The translations under genes were made by a program, and so were the position numbers. Shown here piece after piece: positions 22,703 through 34,418 of a DNA stretch of 64,000 nucleotides. Where the stretch lies: the NCBI GenBank assembly GCA_964019055.1, contig OZ025222.1:5638746-5702745 (forward strand), read 5' to 3'. This stretch comes from Anthopleura xanthogrammica (Eukaryota; Cnidaria; Anthozoa; Actiniaria; Actiniidae). The first letter of the stretch is position 1; each line of letters starts with the position of its first letter. The notes beneath the pieces were generated by a model. The model saw nothing but the letters and a program-made list of their open reading frames with translations, made no database searches and was not told where the DNA came from.

Positions 22703-22853
22703 CTGCTGTTGATAAGTCTATGACCACTGCTTATCTTTGCTCAGTGTGCATTCAGTGCTTTTCAGAGTAGAGAGAGCGGAGTTGTAATTGTTAGGCAATG
22801 TTACTGGATCAGTCAACCAGGGATAACTAGTTGTCCAGCGTTGGTTCTCCTCG

Positions 22854-23933
22854 TCATACTCTAAATTTTACTCTTATCATCTTTAACTCCTGCTCTTCTT
22901 GGAACGAGTATGTATGACCTACCGTGGGGCACTTATTACAGCGACACCCCCCACACCTTGGCGTAGTCTCGGTGCCAAGTTCTTCACCACGTATAAAGTT
23001 TTCTGCTTGGACTTCTCCCTTTCTTTCTCTGATCGACTGTACGACATTCACTGCATTCTGGTAGGTCTTTCTGTCGATTGCGTTATTCATGTCGCAGCGA
23101 GACAGTCTTGGCTGAAACTCCTCGTGAGTCTGCACACGTGCATGGTGCGACCCTGCCTTGATCTTAGAGCTGTGTACTATCTTTGCTAAGTTCGAATCAA
23201 ACACCGTCTCTTCCTTCAAGCGTGAGTGGGCACCCTGTAAACATATGCCAAACTCTCCACTCATCACGCTCAAATTATCTCCACAAGCTGCCTCTTCTTT
23301 CTTCGGGTGTAGACTGAAGTAATCGCACCCCAGGAGAATATCAACCTCTGTGCTCTTTCTTTGTAAGCTTTCACTGTCAAACTCCGGAATCAGTTCAGTG
23401 ACGGTGTCCAGGACAAGCCGGGTGACTGGACCGGTGATCCTTTCCATTCCGTAAGCTCTGATGTCTACCTTTTTCCCGTTGTTAGTCTTGAGAGTGAACT
23501 GGTACTCCAATGTATCATAGGTAGTTTCAACATCTCCCATCGTTGTCACGTCGACGGTGTATTTGTTCAGTCTTTGAGCTTTGATCTTGTCTGCTGCCTT
23601 ATGGGTTATGTAAGTCGTGTTTGAGCCACTATCGCTAAACACAGTGACAGTCTTGTCAATTCCACATACCTTAGCCTGTTGGATAGGGTATAGAGCCAGA
23701 TGCTCTCTTCTGGAAACATGACTGCCTCCCCTTACTTGGGGCTGATTATTGGTCTTATGAGCATCTTCTTGCTTTTCTGATTTGCATAACATAACATGGT
23801 GTTTGTCACTACCACAGCTGCTGCAGGCCTTCTTATTGGGACACATATTTCTCTTGTGGTCTCCAAAGCATAAGAAGCAGGCATTCATTTGCTTTAACAT
23901 CTCGAGTTTGCCGTCTTTTCCTCCAATCATCAA
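22854..23933 (-). pseudogene. BEL gag end and aspartic protease
   Basis: Continues gag in another frame. Zinc-knuckle-like cysteines come first (NACFLCFGDHKRNMCPNKKA, then CSSCGSDKHHVMLC), then a retroviral-type aspartic protease of the DUF1758 kind with the active-site motif FSDSGSN and the later ILLGCDYF. It cleaves the polyprotein in intact elements. The frame overlaps the end of the previous gag frame by four bases at a TTTCAAAAG run, where a one-base slip would join them. Downstream, between 22854 and 22702, the reading continues in a third frame (NLEYDEENQRWTTSYPWL) and meets a stop before the reverse transcriptase. Confidence 0.75.
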
Positions 23934-25378
23934 CTTTTGAAACTCTCTACACTCTTCACTGCTTCCTTTCTATGAGTAGGATATGCACATCTGTAGTACT
24001 GCTTTGAAGACTTTTGAGTAGGAGTGACTTCGGTTTGATGGGTTCTTGCATTCTTTGTAGCCTCCGGTATTCTAGCTTTGGGAATTGGCTTTTCTGCAAG
24101 TCGAGCGACAGTTTCACGTTCCCTCTCCAGAAATTTCATGAAGGGAATGAAGGGGTGTATCTTCTCAGCAGGTGACATGTCATGATACTTACGAATCCAA
24201 TCACACTTCAAGTGACTGGGTAATAGATTACTAACAAAGTCTACATCTCGCATGGTAAGAGTGTCTAAGTGGTCAAGTTCCTGTAGCTGAGAGTATGCAG
24301 ACTCTACCTCATCAATTAAGACAACAAGTCCCTTGTAATCTTCCTCTTTAACTGGTTTCAACCTAGACAAATCATCTAGGGCAGCCTGTATGCTCGCGCT
24401 GGGATCTTCATAGTAAGCCTCCAATTTCTTCCACATGATTTCATAGGCTTCAGGTTTTGTGATGTAAACTGATTTGATTCTCAGACTTGCTTCTCCTTTG
24501 ACACAGCTTTTTAATTCATGTGCAAGGGCTGTTTTGTTAGAGTAAGCATTCTCTGCTAGTTGTTTCCAGACTGCTTTACACTCTGGCCAGTCTTTCCTCA
24601 ATCCAGAGAATGTTGGTAAGGACATTTTCTTCAACCTCACCTCTGGGGCTGAGGAAGCAGAAAAGTTCTGACTGTGTGACCACTGAGGATAAGATGGTGA
24701 AATTAACTTTGCTGTAGTTGCTGGTGGTGTAGAACTGCTTCGAGGATTAACAATTGTATTGGAGTTAACCTGAGAATAACTCTGTCCTGTGGACCACACA
24801 GGCTGTGTTTGCCACTGTGCTGGTGACATCAGTGGTGAAACTGAACTATGACTTAAAGGATTTATACCAGGTTTCCTTGGAGTTGGCAGAGAATAATTAC
24901 TGGCAGTCATTGTGGTTGATGACTGGAACGGAACTGGAGATCCAAAGGCTTGACTAGGACTCATAGTTGATGACAATCTATCTTGATTAAGATATGTACT
25001 CAATGGAGTGGACACTGTAGTGGTTGTTTTAGGCTTAATGGGTGTTTGTGTCACTGTGGACTTGTTTACATGCATGTCTCTCTTCAAAACACAAACAGTT
25101 CTCTGTATTTCTTCTACTTGTTTTAACATTAACTCTTCCTCACCTTTAAATGAGTAAAGTTTATCTTTGTAGCTCCATATCTTATCCATTAGCTCATCTA
25201 AATCACTCTCATCTTGACTCAGGGTTTCAGCATTATCTGAAGGCAGGCTTCCTTTAATGGCTTGAATTAACTCCTGTATCCTTATGATTGATCTTGATAA
25301 AGCTGATTTAATAGAAGCTACTTGATCCTCTTGAGCAATTTGAAGTCTAGCACTTTTAACCTTTACAAATTCTGCCAT
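23930..25378 (-). pseudogene. BEL gag, main part
   Basis: Structural protein of the retrotransposon particle. After a helical N-terminal region and a long serine, threonine and proline-rich linker comes the conserved BEL gag core: KKMSLPTFSGLRKDWPECKA, AYEIMWKKLEAYYEDP, LPSHLKCDWIRKYHDM. The apparent start ATG at 25378-25376 is not a true start. The preceding codons lie at 34419 on the far side of the 9-kb transposon, and the frame is continuous when that element and one TA are removed. Confidence 0.8.
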
Positions 25379-25430
25379 ACAGTACCGCCTGAAATCATCG
25401 GTGCATGCGAACGCGTTCGTTTCGCGACTT

Positions 25431-25490
25431 TACGCGGAATAGACGCCAATGTACGCGGAATAGACGCCAATGGACGCGGCCAGGACGCGA
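25431..25490. repeat. Subterminal repeat TACGCGGAATAGACGCCAATG
   Basis: Two exact 21-base copies and a partial third just inside the left end. The right end around 34285-34350 has CGCGGTTA or its complement at least four times, including GGTAACCGCGGTTA. These may be transposase contact sites. Confidence 0.6.
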
Positions 25491-25609
25491 TTTCGTCCTT
25501 ACTGCGTTTTATAGACCGTAGCAATTACATACTGGACTACAGTCCATGTTCTTGGTACCTTCTGAAAAACGTAGCGTCATCGGCCGAATGTAGTCTACTA
25601 TGAAGTTAA

Positions 25610-26500
25610 TTTCGAAATACTTTAAAGTTCGTCCCAAAAACTTCTATAATTAGAACTGATAATTACTACTAAATCAACTGATCTTGAAGAATTATCGCGC
25701 TGAGGTGGGAGACCAAATCAGAGTAAACTTTCAAAGTTTCAATATACAAGGTATATTTGAAGATACAGTACTGTATGAAGATACTGTAGTATAAAGAAAA
25801 GCTCAGTTTCTAATGATACATGTATAGTAGTTTGGTGCAAATTGTTTTTGAAAATATTTTTGACCCTTACTAAGCTACATACTTTAATCATAGTCATAAT
25901 CATAGCCTTTGAACTCAACTCATTCTTGGTTCTTGTTTTATTTCAAAATACAATGTTGAAGCTTTCAGAACGCACTTTTTCCTGTGACTGATTCCAAATA
26001 GCAAATTTCATGCGACGCTCATGCCATGTTCGAATTGTTTTCATCACTACAATTTTCATAATATCATATTACGCGGACTCTGTTGTCGCGAGCTGCACGC
26101 TGAAATGTGTTTTTTCTTTCTTTCACTTCTGTCAATCAAAAATTATTATTCGCCGACCTTTTACACTTTTGACTGGTTTTATATATAAAGATAATATTTC
26201 AAGTAAGTTGAACTGAATTATGTTCAACTGCTTATGAAGAACTGGAAAAATTTCTAAAAGTGCTTTTAACCGGCTTATTTGTAAACCCCAGAATTTTAAA
26301 CTTTGTTTTGCTGCTTTTTATTCAATCATTCTATAACTCTTACCGTAATCTAGGCCAAAAAATAAAAAAGAGAAAGAAATCAAAGTATGTCAAAGAATAT
26401 TCAATAATAAGGGAATTATGAGTGATTTTAGAACTAGTGTTCTGTGGCAACATACTGATCATGACTTTCACAGAATTGGTGGCTTTTAAAAAAGCCTTTT
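25610..26500. other. No gene seen
   Basis: AT-rich sequence inside the 9-kb element. No coding signal or strong repeat was found. Confidence 0.5.
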
Positions 26501-26515
26501 TTATTAAGTCACTTT

Positions 26516-26749
26516 TCATGACTTCTTCTGTAATTCCTCCTTCAGGACATCTAAGTTTGCTAAGTCACTTTCTACATTCTCTTTGTAGAGAATATAGTTC
26601 CTTAGCTCTTGAACGTAGTGGAGAGTGCCTGTAGACCGTAGACTTGCTACAGAGTTCCTTATCTTCCTTTCAAGTTCCTCAATATTTTCGATATAATCTA
26701 ATCGAACATCACGAATTTTGTTTAGCAGGCTTTCTTGCAAGGTCGCCAT
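26516..26749 (-). CDS. Small coiled-coil protein, unrecognised
   Basis: From the ATG at 26749 a 77-residue protein, MATLQESLLNKIRDVRLDYI onward, almost wholly helical and charged with heptad-like leucine and isoleucine spacing (IENIEELERKIRNSVASL). An in-frame upstream ATG at 26788 would add 13 residues. The sequence around the start (GAAAATGGCGACC) resembles a YY1-type promoter motif. It is transcribed away from the BEN gene, with about 490 bases between them. No family is recognised. A role as partner of the BEN protein or transposase is speculation. Confidence 0.45.
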   Translation of the reverse strand: MATLQESLLNKIRDVRLDYIENIEELERKIRNSVASLRSTGTLHYVQELRNYILYKENVESDLANLDVLKEELQKKS

Positions 26750-27016
26750 TTTCAACGAGAACTTCAACTGACGGCTTTTAGAGAACATCTTAGCTTTTAT
26801 ACTGTCTTTGCTGGAATGGGTATCGAAACATCAATCAGACAGCTAACACAATGCACTTTATAACCAAACAGAGTTCCCGGTGTTGAACAATCAATCAGTC
26901 ATTAAACAGTTTGCACAGCTTTTTGTCTAAACCCTTGTTTGCCGGTATCGGCTGCCTTTGCATTTTTTTTATTTTTTATTTTTTTTTGTATGGTAGTAAA
27001 TGATCATTCTGACTGC

Positions 27017-27150
27017 AATTTTATTTCTTTTGTTCTATTTCAGCAAAAGCCGCGCTGCGTTGCATATCGGCTTCCTTTGCAATTCTTTTGCAGTGCAATT
27101 TTATTTATTTCTTTTGTCCTGATTTCGATATAATAGTATAAGCCGCGCTG
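27017..27150. repeat. Imperfect direct duplication before the BEN gene
   Basis: The block GCAATTTTATTTCTTTTG...AAGCCGCGCTGCGTTGC occurs at about 27017-27062 and again at about 27098-27156. It lies in the presumed promoter or leader of the BEN gene. Confidence 0.5.
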
Positions 27151-27235
27151 CGTTGCTTGTTTATCGACATAAACAGCCTCCGAACTACTCGAGTTTCATC
27201 TAGTCGTTTCACTAATTAACTTTACAAGTTTTATC

Positions 27236-29646
27236 ATGCCTTCCATTTCTCTACGCAACCAGCTCAAGGTTTTCAAGTATGGCCTATTTTATTTCAAATG
27301 CGATAAGACTGTTAGTATAGTTAAGCTGTCAAATATCTCTAAAGTTTTGAGTGGAACTAACACCAAACCTGGAAGCATTGTACTAGTGAAATATGGAACC
27401 CTGAAAGAACCTTTAGAGGCAAAAATAATCGCTGTGGAAGGTGAGTTTTAAAAATTTTGTCATGATTTCATGATACAGTTGCAATCTACTGACCAAGATC
27501 ATTCATTAATTTCGTAGATGATATTCATTAGCTACGTGAAGTGGAAAGCCAATTTTTGTGCGACAGTGAAAATCTGCATTTGTTTGAAGAAGAAAAAATG
27601 GGAGAAAATGAAGAAGAAAAAGAAGGAGAAGAAGAAGAAGTAAGTCATCTTGATTTTTTTTTGCAAGAGAACTAGGTCGCCATCCAAATTCGCTATCAAA
27701 ATTCAAGTTGTCTGTCCTCAAACAAGCAGGGCTCAATTTCCATTTTGTTTTTCACACTAATCATAACCAGACTCATACACTAACTTCAGTTCCAATATTT
27801 AGACTCAAGAAGATACAGTTCCAGCTGTCAGCGCAAGTCACAACAAACAAGATAAACAGGTTAGTTATGCTGCACCGCATTACCAAGAAAAAAGTATATT
27901 ATTTTATGTCACTATTTCAGGTCTCCGTGTTTCGATTACTTAACGTTCATTTGGGCATTGATTTTCATGTTATTCTTAATGAAACAATCAACAGCAATAG
28001 TAACTGAAATTGTATTTTCATCTTTTTTTACTTTTGGTTATATATAGGCGAAGAAGCCTGTTAAAAAGCAAAGGAAAAGAAAGGTGGTGAGTATCATGAT
28101 TCCTCAAAATCAAAAAATAATGGAAACCAACCCAGCCCACAAAATAGATAATTTATTAAGCGATGTCCTTACCAAAACCAGTATCTTTTATTTAGAAATC
28201 AACTACTAGTGAAAACACGGCACCAAAAAAAGCCAAGAAAGTCGAGAAAGTAAGTCAGTGTGTTGTGTTTGAATCTTTCAACATGTTTGCTTTTTTGTGT
28301 CCTTCACTTACACGGTTAGAAATATCGTGATAGTCTTTTAAAGACCAGTCTATTAAATTATACTCTTTCTAAAATTGGTATCATTTATTTAGACATCAGC
28401 TAGTGATAACATGGCAGCAGCCAGCACCTCAAAGCCAAAGACGAAAGCAGGCAGCACCTCAAAGCCAAAGACGAAAGCAGCCAAAAATGTAAGTCAACGC
28501 GTTGAATTCGAATTCCCTGCCCAAAAATCAGCTATAAACTTTGGGGTTAATGTATTCTTAACCGTTTTTTTTCCTTCTTTTTTTTCCCTTAAATTATTTA
28601 GCCAGCCACCGTAATTTGTCGATATTCGCCTGGAAAAGACACCAGCGTCAAAGAAAAGGAAAAGGTATTAAAGCTATTTTTTCGTAAATGAAAAACAATG
28701 TCATTTTGATGTTAAACTTCTTGTTGTATGTTATTACTCCTAAATTCCAATTGGAATGCAGTGGAGCAAGAGCCACTCTGTGGATTCCACTGTTAATTCG
28801 AATTTATTTTACGCATTTATTTTTTGTTTTATTACATAGGAAACACCATCTGATGTATTGAATGCAACCTTTGTTGTCAGCCCGCCTGGATCTCCACTTT
28901 CCTCCAGCACTTCACATCACACGACAACACCACAACACTCCTTGCAGTCATATCACAGCCCTTTGTCATCATCATTTCATTATAGTCCACTTCCTTCTGT
29001 GTCCTGTAGTCCTTTTTTTCATGACGAGTCTTCATTCTCAACTCCCCGACTTCGCCGAGTACAGCGGCAACTTATACAATCAAATACTAATGAAGCAGCC
29101 ATCGGGGAGTTAGAGAAAAGACTCGTCAGCTATATAGACCGAAAATTTGATGAACTGTTTTCCTTTCTTCGTGCACAAACAAACGCACCATTGCCAAACT
29201 TTCATGCTACAAATCCCCATACATTACCACAAACGGCCACACAGTCAAACACACATGTCCTTGAACAACAGTTCCAAACACCACAGCATCATCATCTTCC
29301 ACAACAAGAACACACACACATATCCATACTGGAGGATAGTGCAGGTATCATTTCTCCAGATAACTTCGGGCTGACAAACGAAAGGCTTGTAATGTTACGA
29401 AACCAGGCAAGCTCAAAGATGAACTTTGGTGTCCGGCTTCTGAGAGAAGCGTTCCATAGTAGCGAGCTTTTGGGACGGAATGTCGAGGGGGTGTGGGGTA
29501 AACAAGCTCTCGACCCGATAAAAATGAAAAAAATAAAGAGCCTTATAATGCAGTTTTACCCCGTACCCCCTATGGAACAGGAATTGGCATGGAGAGATTG
29601 TCGAAAGGCAATCGATTCATTCCTAAGGAAGAAGAAAACGCCATAA
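27236..29646 (+). pseudogene. BEN-domain protein gene, seven exons, one in-frame stop
   Basis: BEN domains bind DNA and recruit chromatin repressors. Exons by eye: 27236-27440, 27519-27640, about 28048-28085, 28196-28250, 28394-28488, 28603-28664 and 28841-29646, each with GT-AG signals. The N terminus (SIVLVKYGTLKEPLEAKII) looks like the small beta domain seen in front of BEN in related proteins. The middle exons are acidic, then lysine-rich with a repeated STSKPKTKA. The last exon has a serine and histidine-rich linker, a short coiled coil (LEKRLVSYIDRKFDELFSFL), and the BEN domain at about 29390-29640 (NFGVRLLREAFHSSELLGRN, ALDPIKMKKIKSLIMQFYP). Codon five of exon 2 is TAG (27531-27533) in the only phase that fits, which would end the protein early unless that exon is skipped or this is a sequence error. 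It is carried by the 9-kb transposon. Confidence 0.65.
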
Positions 29647-29772
29647 CAGAAAACTATTTAATAACACATGATCTTTAGTCAAATTTGTACTCGGTATAAT
29701 ATAGCTGTTTTTAAGATCGAACTTTGTAAAATGTAGACTTAATTTCAATGTTTTAACATTTAAAAAATGATG

Positions 29773-30108
29773 TTATAAGTTGCGGATTATAACGTAAAGA
29801 AGTAACATGATTAACAAATAAAGAAATGATAGTATCTGTAGCAATGGGCAATTTCTGTTAGTCACCGTCGTCTGTGTAGCCTTGGAGTTATAATGCACCA
29901 TCCATTCTTCTTTTGACTTCACCTTGCCTGCATCTTTAAGAATCTGATTGAAATAGAGAGAGAAAAGGTAATTTGCCGAGGCACATTGCATATATTGCAT
30001 ATGATATAATTATTCGAGGCCTACCTTTACAACAGGGTGAATATTATAGTAATATTGTCCATGTCGCCATCCGGCAGGTTGTGAGACAGGGTATTCTTCA
30101 CGAGGCAT
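29773..30108 (-). CDS. Small two-exon gene, unrecognised
   Basis: Exon 1 starts MPREEYPVSQPAGWRHGQYY at 30108 and ends at a GTAGGC donor after HPVVK. The second begins after an AATCAG acceptor near 29953 and reads ILKDAGKVKSKEEWMVHYNS, then a hydrophobic tail (LSFLYLLIMLLLYVI), possibly one membrane segment or readthrough past a missed donor. It is convergent with the BEN gene, 126 bases from its stop. The in-phase join and the aromatic-rich exon 1 argue for a real gene. No family recognised. Confidence 0.35.
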
Positions 30109-30249
30109 CTTCACGAACTAGCTACAAACTAAATGTGTATTTAAACGTTCTTGAGATCAGATATCAAGATTCCTTCTTCCCCACGATGCACTTTTTAGGC
30201 ACTTATAAATTGTCTCACCTCTACATGTCAAGTAAATGCTTATAACAAC

Positions 30250-30860
30250 AAAACACAACTTCAAGCTTGCTTTAGACAGTGAACTGTGATGTTTGGATAT
30301 AAATCATCAACATTCCTGGCAAACGTTTTTTCTAGACTCTTATCAACTATGAAATCTACAACCTAATGCATCTCGATATTTGATTTATCGAAAAAAGGAG
30401 TTTACTATCGAACTATGAATCAGCTGGAATTTTCCCTTTTTTTCATACCAACATTCATGGCATGAATTATATAGTAGCTTGTATTTAAATCAAACTTATT
30501 ACGTTTTTAGCAAGTATTCAGGAAATGAAATATCATTAGCATTTGCTCAACCAAATCTAGCGATGACAAATTTTCGTCCACAAAAAAGCTTCATAAAACT
30601 TCAAAACTTCGGAGCGGCTCTGTAGGTCGGTACATACAATAACTTCAAAAAAGAAAACAAAATAACAAATGTAATTAATTCCATTATAATATCGTTAAAG
30701 CTAAGATCATTTGCAAAGCATTGTCAGAGGTTTTTACCGCTGATCAAGAATCAGGCTCAGATGTTGGTAATAGATTCTAGATTAGACATGGATCGACGTG
30801 TTCTTTACCCGTGCTTTTTGTGCGTAAGGCATGTAAGAATGTTCAAAAACAGAATATTAC
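30250..30860. other. No gene seen
   Basis: AT-rich spacer within the 9-kb element. Nothing recognised. Confidence 0.5.
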
Positions 30861-31062
30861 TTAAAAAACATTTAATTTATGTTCATCATCAGTATGGGAA
30901 CACTGATGACAACAAGTGTCCCTAATGTGGGTGTGATTTACCGAGCGGCCTTCATGAAGTCTTCGCCCACATTTCTCGTCAGCATGGACCAAAGCAAGGC
31001 CGCCAGTAAAAATGTGATTTTGCTCAATGATGAATGACAAATCTGAAGGCATAAAAGAGTCA
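30861..31062 (-). CDS. Possible exon with cysteine/histidine cluster
   Basis: Begins after a TCTCCATAG acceptor and encodes 67 residues: DDSFMPSDLSFIIEQNHIFT, then a stretch ending IRDTCCHQCSHTDDEHKLNV and a stop. The CCHQCSH cluster could bind zinc. Upstream exons were not found, and it may be a chance frame. Confidence 0.25.
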
Positions 31063-31399
31063 TCCCTATGGAGACAAATAAATTTACAAAATAAAAGTAA
31101 AATATTTTATCTAGCTACCTCAGTCTCATAATTATTGGTCGCTCGACAAATCACAGCACGCAAACCTCAATATATAAATCTTAAATTCGACTCTAAGATA
31201 TTGTAATGTTCTTGCACAGCAAATATATAGTGTCGTACAGAGACTCTCTCACTACAATAATTCACCAGAAATTTACTACTTTTTTACGAAGCGGAAAGGC
31301 AGCCTTTCACTAAACAATAGACAAACAAAAGAGGGATTAGTGTATAGTACCCGGTTAATGAGAACAGTCATTCCACTTTTTAGGTAAACAATCCTAAAA

Positions 31400-31515
31400 G
31401 AAACAACAACAATAACTCGGCGTGAGAATGTAAGCAAAAAACACCGTTCATAAAAGAAACAAAAACAACATTAAACTCGGCGTGGGAATGTAAGCAAAAG
31501 ACACTGTTCCCTGTC
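31400..31515. repeat. Tandem duplication of about 58 bases
   Basis: AAAAGAAACAACAACAATAACTC...GTAAGCAAAAAACACCGTTC is followed at once by a near copy with ACTCGGCGTGGGAATGTAAG. It is non-coding. The region from 31063 to 31966 otherwise shows nothing recognisable. Confidence 0.7.
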
Positions 31516-31966
31516 AGGAAACCAAAAGACTGACAAAACAGGCTCATACTGTATACTAAAAGCTTATGGAATCTAGTAGTGAAAATACTATTACGGTGAA
31601 AAGAGTTTTAGCTGACCTGGTTTTCAAGACTTTTAAATTTTTGACTGATACTACAGCCTTCATTACTAGAAACATATTTACTCAGTGAAAATATTTATTG
31701 AGTTGTTCTCAAGACACTTTAGCACACGGTATTGCAGATGATACACCAATTCATTTGTAAATAATATATAGAAAGGTCGAGTACATCAGGAAATGACTAT
31801 AAATTATTTCAATTGGTTTCATAAAAATCAGTTTTACAAAAACCGATCAAACTCTTCTTTTATTATTATGTTCATTTAATAGTATGACAAGCATAAAATG
31901 TCACAACTTTTATGTCAGTTGTTGGCTCTTAAAAGAGCCGTTGTTTAGTGTTTTTTTGCCACTAGT

Positions 31967-33133
31967 TTAGTAGCCTGATGCTCGGCCTTCCCGTTCAATG
32001 ACTTTTGGCACGACTTTCTGTAGATGACCAATATATCTTTGGCACTTTTCTGGCGTAACTGTTTTCCAGAACTGGTGGATGCCGGACAGAAGCTCTTCCT
32101 TGTTCTTTGGCTTGATATCTTTTCTCAGAAAGTGCTTCATTTCGTGCCAAAGCATCTCAATGGGATTGAGGTCAGGAGTGGAGGAGTGGACCAGTAAATT
32201 ATGTTGTTGTCTTCAATGAATTTCATCGCTAATTTGCCTAAAATCAAACAAATAGATAAATTTATTATTAAAATCCAAGATAAAATATCATTGTATACCC
32301 AAGTGGACATTTTCTTACTTTTATGTTTGGGATCATTATCCTGTTGAAATCTGTGGCCATCTGGAAACCTCTCTCTGATGAATGGCAAGAGGGAGTCACG
32401 GAGAATGTTCTCAACGAAAAAGAACTTCTCCATGATTCCGGTGAAAATTAAGATTCGTGAAGCTCCACGTTTAGAAATGCCTGCCCAAACATGCACTTTA
32501 TAAGGGTGTTTCACCTTAGGTTTTAGTTTGGGAGGCATGTTCTTTTTACGGAAACAAACCTTTGCATGCTTTTCAAGCCAAATGCTAGATTCGTCCGTAA
32601 AAATCACATCGTCAAACGTTTCATTGTCTTGCTGGCACTTTTGGCAAAAGTCGAAACGTTTGATACGATTTGCCTCCCTAACTACCTGGCAGTATTTCGG
32701 TCCAGTCTTCACCCAACCAAGTTTAGAACGAACTTTTTTTACGACAGACAATGAAGGAGAAATATTGAAAGTGTCCTTCAGTAATCGTTGTAGTCCTATG
32801 GAGGAAAAAAGACAAACTTTAGGTTTTAGGTTTCAACATAGATAAAGAACAAATACATTTCTTTTACTTACCTGCTGCTGTCAACTCATCGTTTTCTTCC
32901 ATTTTTTTGTCAATGAAGTCGTAATATTGATCAGACAGAACCAACGGACGACCTCCGCTAGTTTTATCACCCAAGTTGATGCCAGATCTAAATTTCTTAA
33001 AATGTCGAGCCACAGTGTTGCGGTGAACAGCGACACCCTCTTCCTTTAGAAGTTTCACGGTCTCAGAAATTTTCTTATTGGATTTGTAAAAAAACAAAAT
33101 TCGTAGCTTGACGTATTCAGAAGAGCGAACCAT
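31967..33133 (-). pseudogene. Tc1-like DD34E transposase, three exons, frameshifted
   Basis: Cut-and-paste transposase. Exon 1 (33133-32872) has the paired helix-turn-helix DNA-binding region (ISETVKLLKEEGVAVHRNTV) and the linker TSGGRPLVLS. Exon 2 (32795-32319) has the first catalytic D in DVIFTDESSIWL and the second in FQQDNDPKHKS. Exon 3 (32237-31967) has the third acidic residue in PDLNPIEMLWHEMK. Junctions follow GT-AG and keep phase. The spacing from the second D to the E fits the DD34E class allowing for a few missing bases: near 32165-32172, in the PP(E)SPDLNP region, the frame shifts, so the copy is dead. Introns in a Tc1 transposase are uncommon. The short DNA-binding exon is 87 residues, a normal size. 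Confidence 0.75.
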
Positions 33134-33199
33134 TTTGCCGTGAGTGCTGGATCTAAAGTGTTTGCAGAGTATAACGTTCAATTTATAAAGCATAGCAAA

Positions 33200-34280
33200 A
33201 CAATAAAGAAGTCAAATAAATTTTCGTCACAAGATAATCATTGTTCCTTCATCGGCAGGTCTAAACGACTACCGGGAACATAAAAATAAAGTCTTTGAAT
33301 GCTAATAGCTTTAAATAAATATGTGTAGATAATGGCTATCAATTGAATATAAAAGCCCTTTTTAATATTGCGGTGCGGCTTCGAACGGCCAAAATAACAC
33401 TTTAATTAAATTGTATGGTCAGTCGGCATTTTTTTAGTAGGCGTTTTAATAATTTTCATACTAAATAATTTGTTCGATACGCAGATTTTTTAGCTTTTCT
33501 TAATGATCTTCCAATGTGACTTTCTTTTCGCGCCAAACTTGATGTTGGACAGTTTATGCAAAGTAACCCAATGCACGTGTGAAATCAACAACCAAAAGTG
33601 TATGTCAGATCGGAACGGTCAGATCAGAGCGGATTTTTCTTCCTAGTAGAAGATTTGAATTTAGTTTTAATATTACAGTATTTTGTTTATGTTGTTTCTG
33701 TTATCTTCAAGACTTTAAATTGAATATCTTTATTAAAAGAGTTGGTCACATTTACTGGTTAAGCTGGTTTCCCATAGCTGAGATGAACTTTGATATTGAT
33801 TGCTTTTACCGAGTAGCCTAAGTGAATCGTAGTAACGAATCCTGTTGTGTGTGTAGATTTATCAACAAAAGTTCTTTGGAATCACGTTATTGTAGTTTAA
33901 TGGGACTGGTGGTTAGGAATTATAGGTAGAAGAATGTTTGGAAGGTATTAAATACGCTGATAAGCCTGATGAGTGTCTGAATGGCTGCCATAAGTTAACA
34001 ACGAAAGGCTGTTGACCTTTTGTGCTATAGACACAGAGAAAATAATATAATTTTCATTTCGAATATGCCCTTAAGAAGAAAAAAATATATTAGCTATTGA
34101 AAAGCAAAGAAAACCTCGACATTATTTTTCAGTTTTTGTATTTCCCTAAAAACATCCTAAACTACCGAAGGCTAAAACAAAAATCCTAACGCTTCATGCT
34201 TCTATCGAAGTGAGCTAATTGTCATGTATACATCGTACAGTACCTGTATACTGTCTACTATACAGTGCTTTGTTATGATA
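33200..34280. other. No gene seen
   Basis: AT-rich spacer between the Tc1-type transposase and the right end of the 9-kb element. A few short open frames are without recognisable motifs. Confidence 0.5.
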
Positions 34281-34418
34281 TGGGACGCGGTTATTTGGTA
34301 ACCGCGGTTATATCGCGGTTAATTCTAGGTCAAAACGCGGTTCATTTGCGTTTTTACTGCGTGCACTGAAGGCGCGAAGGATGCATCTTATGCCTCAATG
34401 ATTTCAGGCGGTACTGTA

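Larger units (their letters stand above)
25380..34416 (-). mobile_element. TA-flanked Tc1/mariner-type element of 9.0 kb with cargo genes
   Basis: Bounded by a perfect 19-base inverted repeat, CAGTACCGCCTGAAATCAT at 25380-25398 and its reverse complement at 34398-34416, each flanked by TA (25378-25379 and 34417-34418). TA duplication and ends starting CAGT fit Tc1/mariner. Inside lies a DD34E Tc1-type transposase (33133-31967, minus), plus a BEN-domain gene, a small coiled-coil gene and two further short genes. Subterminal repeats rich in ACGCGG and CGCGGTTA lie at both ends. Tc1 elements are usually under 2.5 kb, so 9 kb with extra genes is odd. The alternative is that the ends belong to another TA-targeting element and the Tc1 gene was a later insertion, though I found no separate ends around it. 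Confidence 0.65.
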
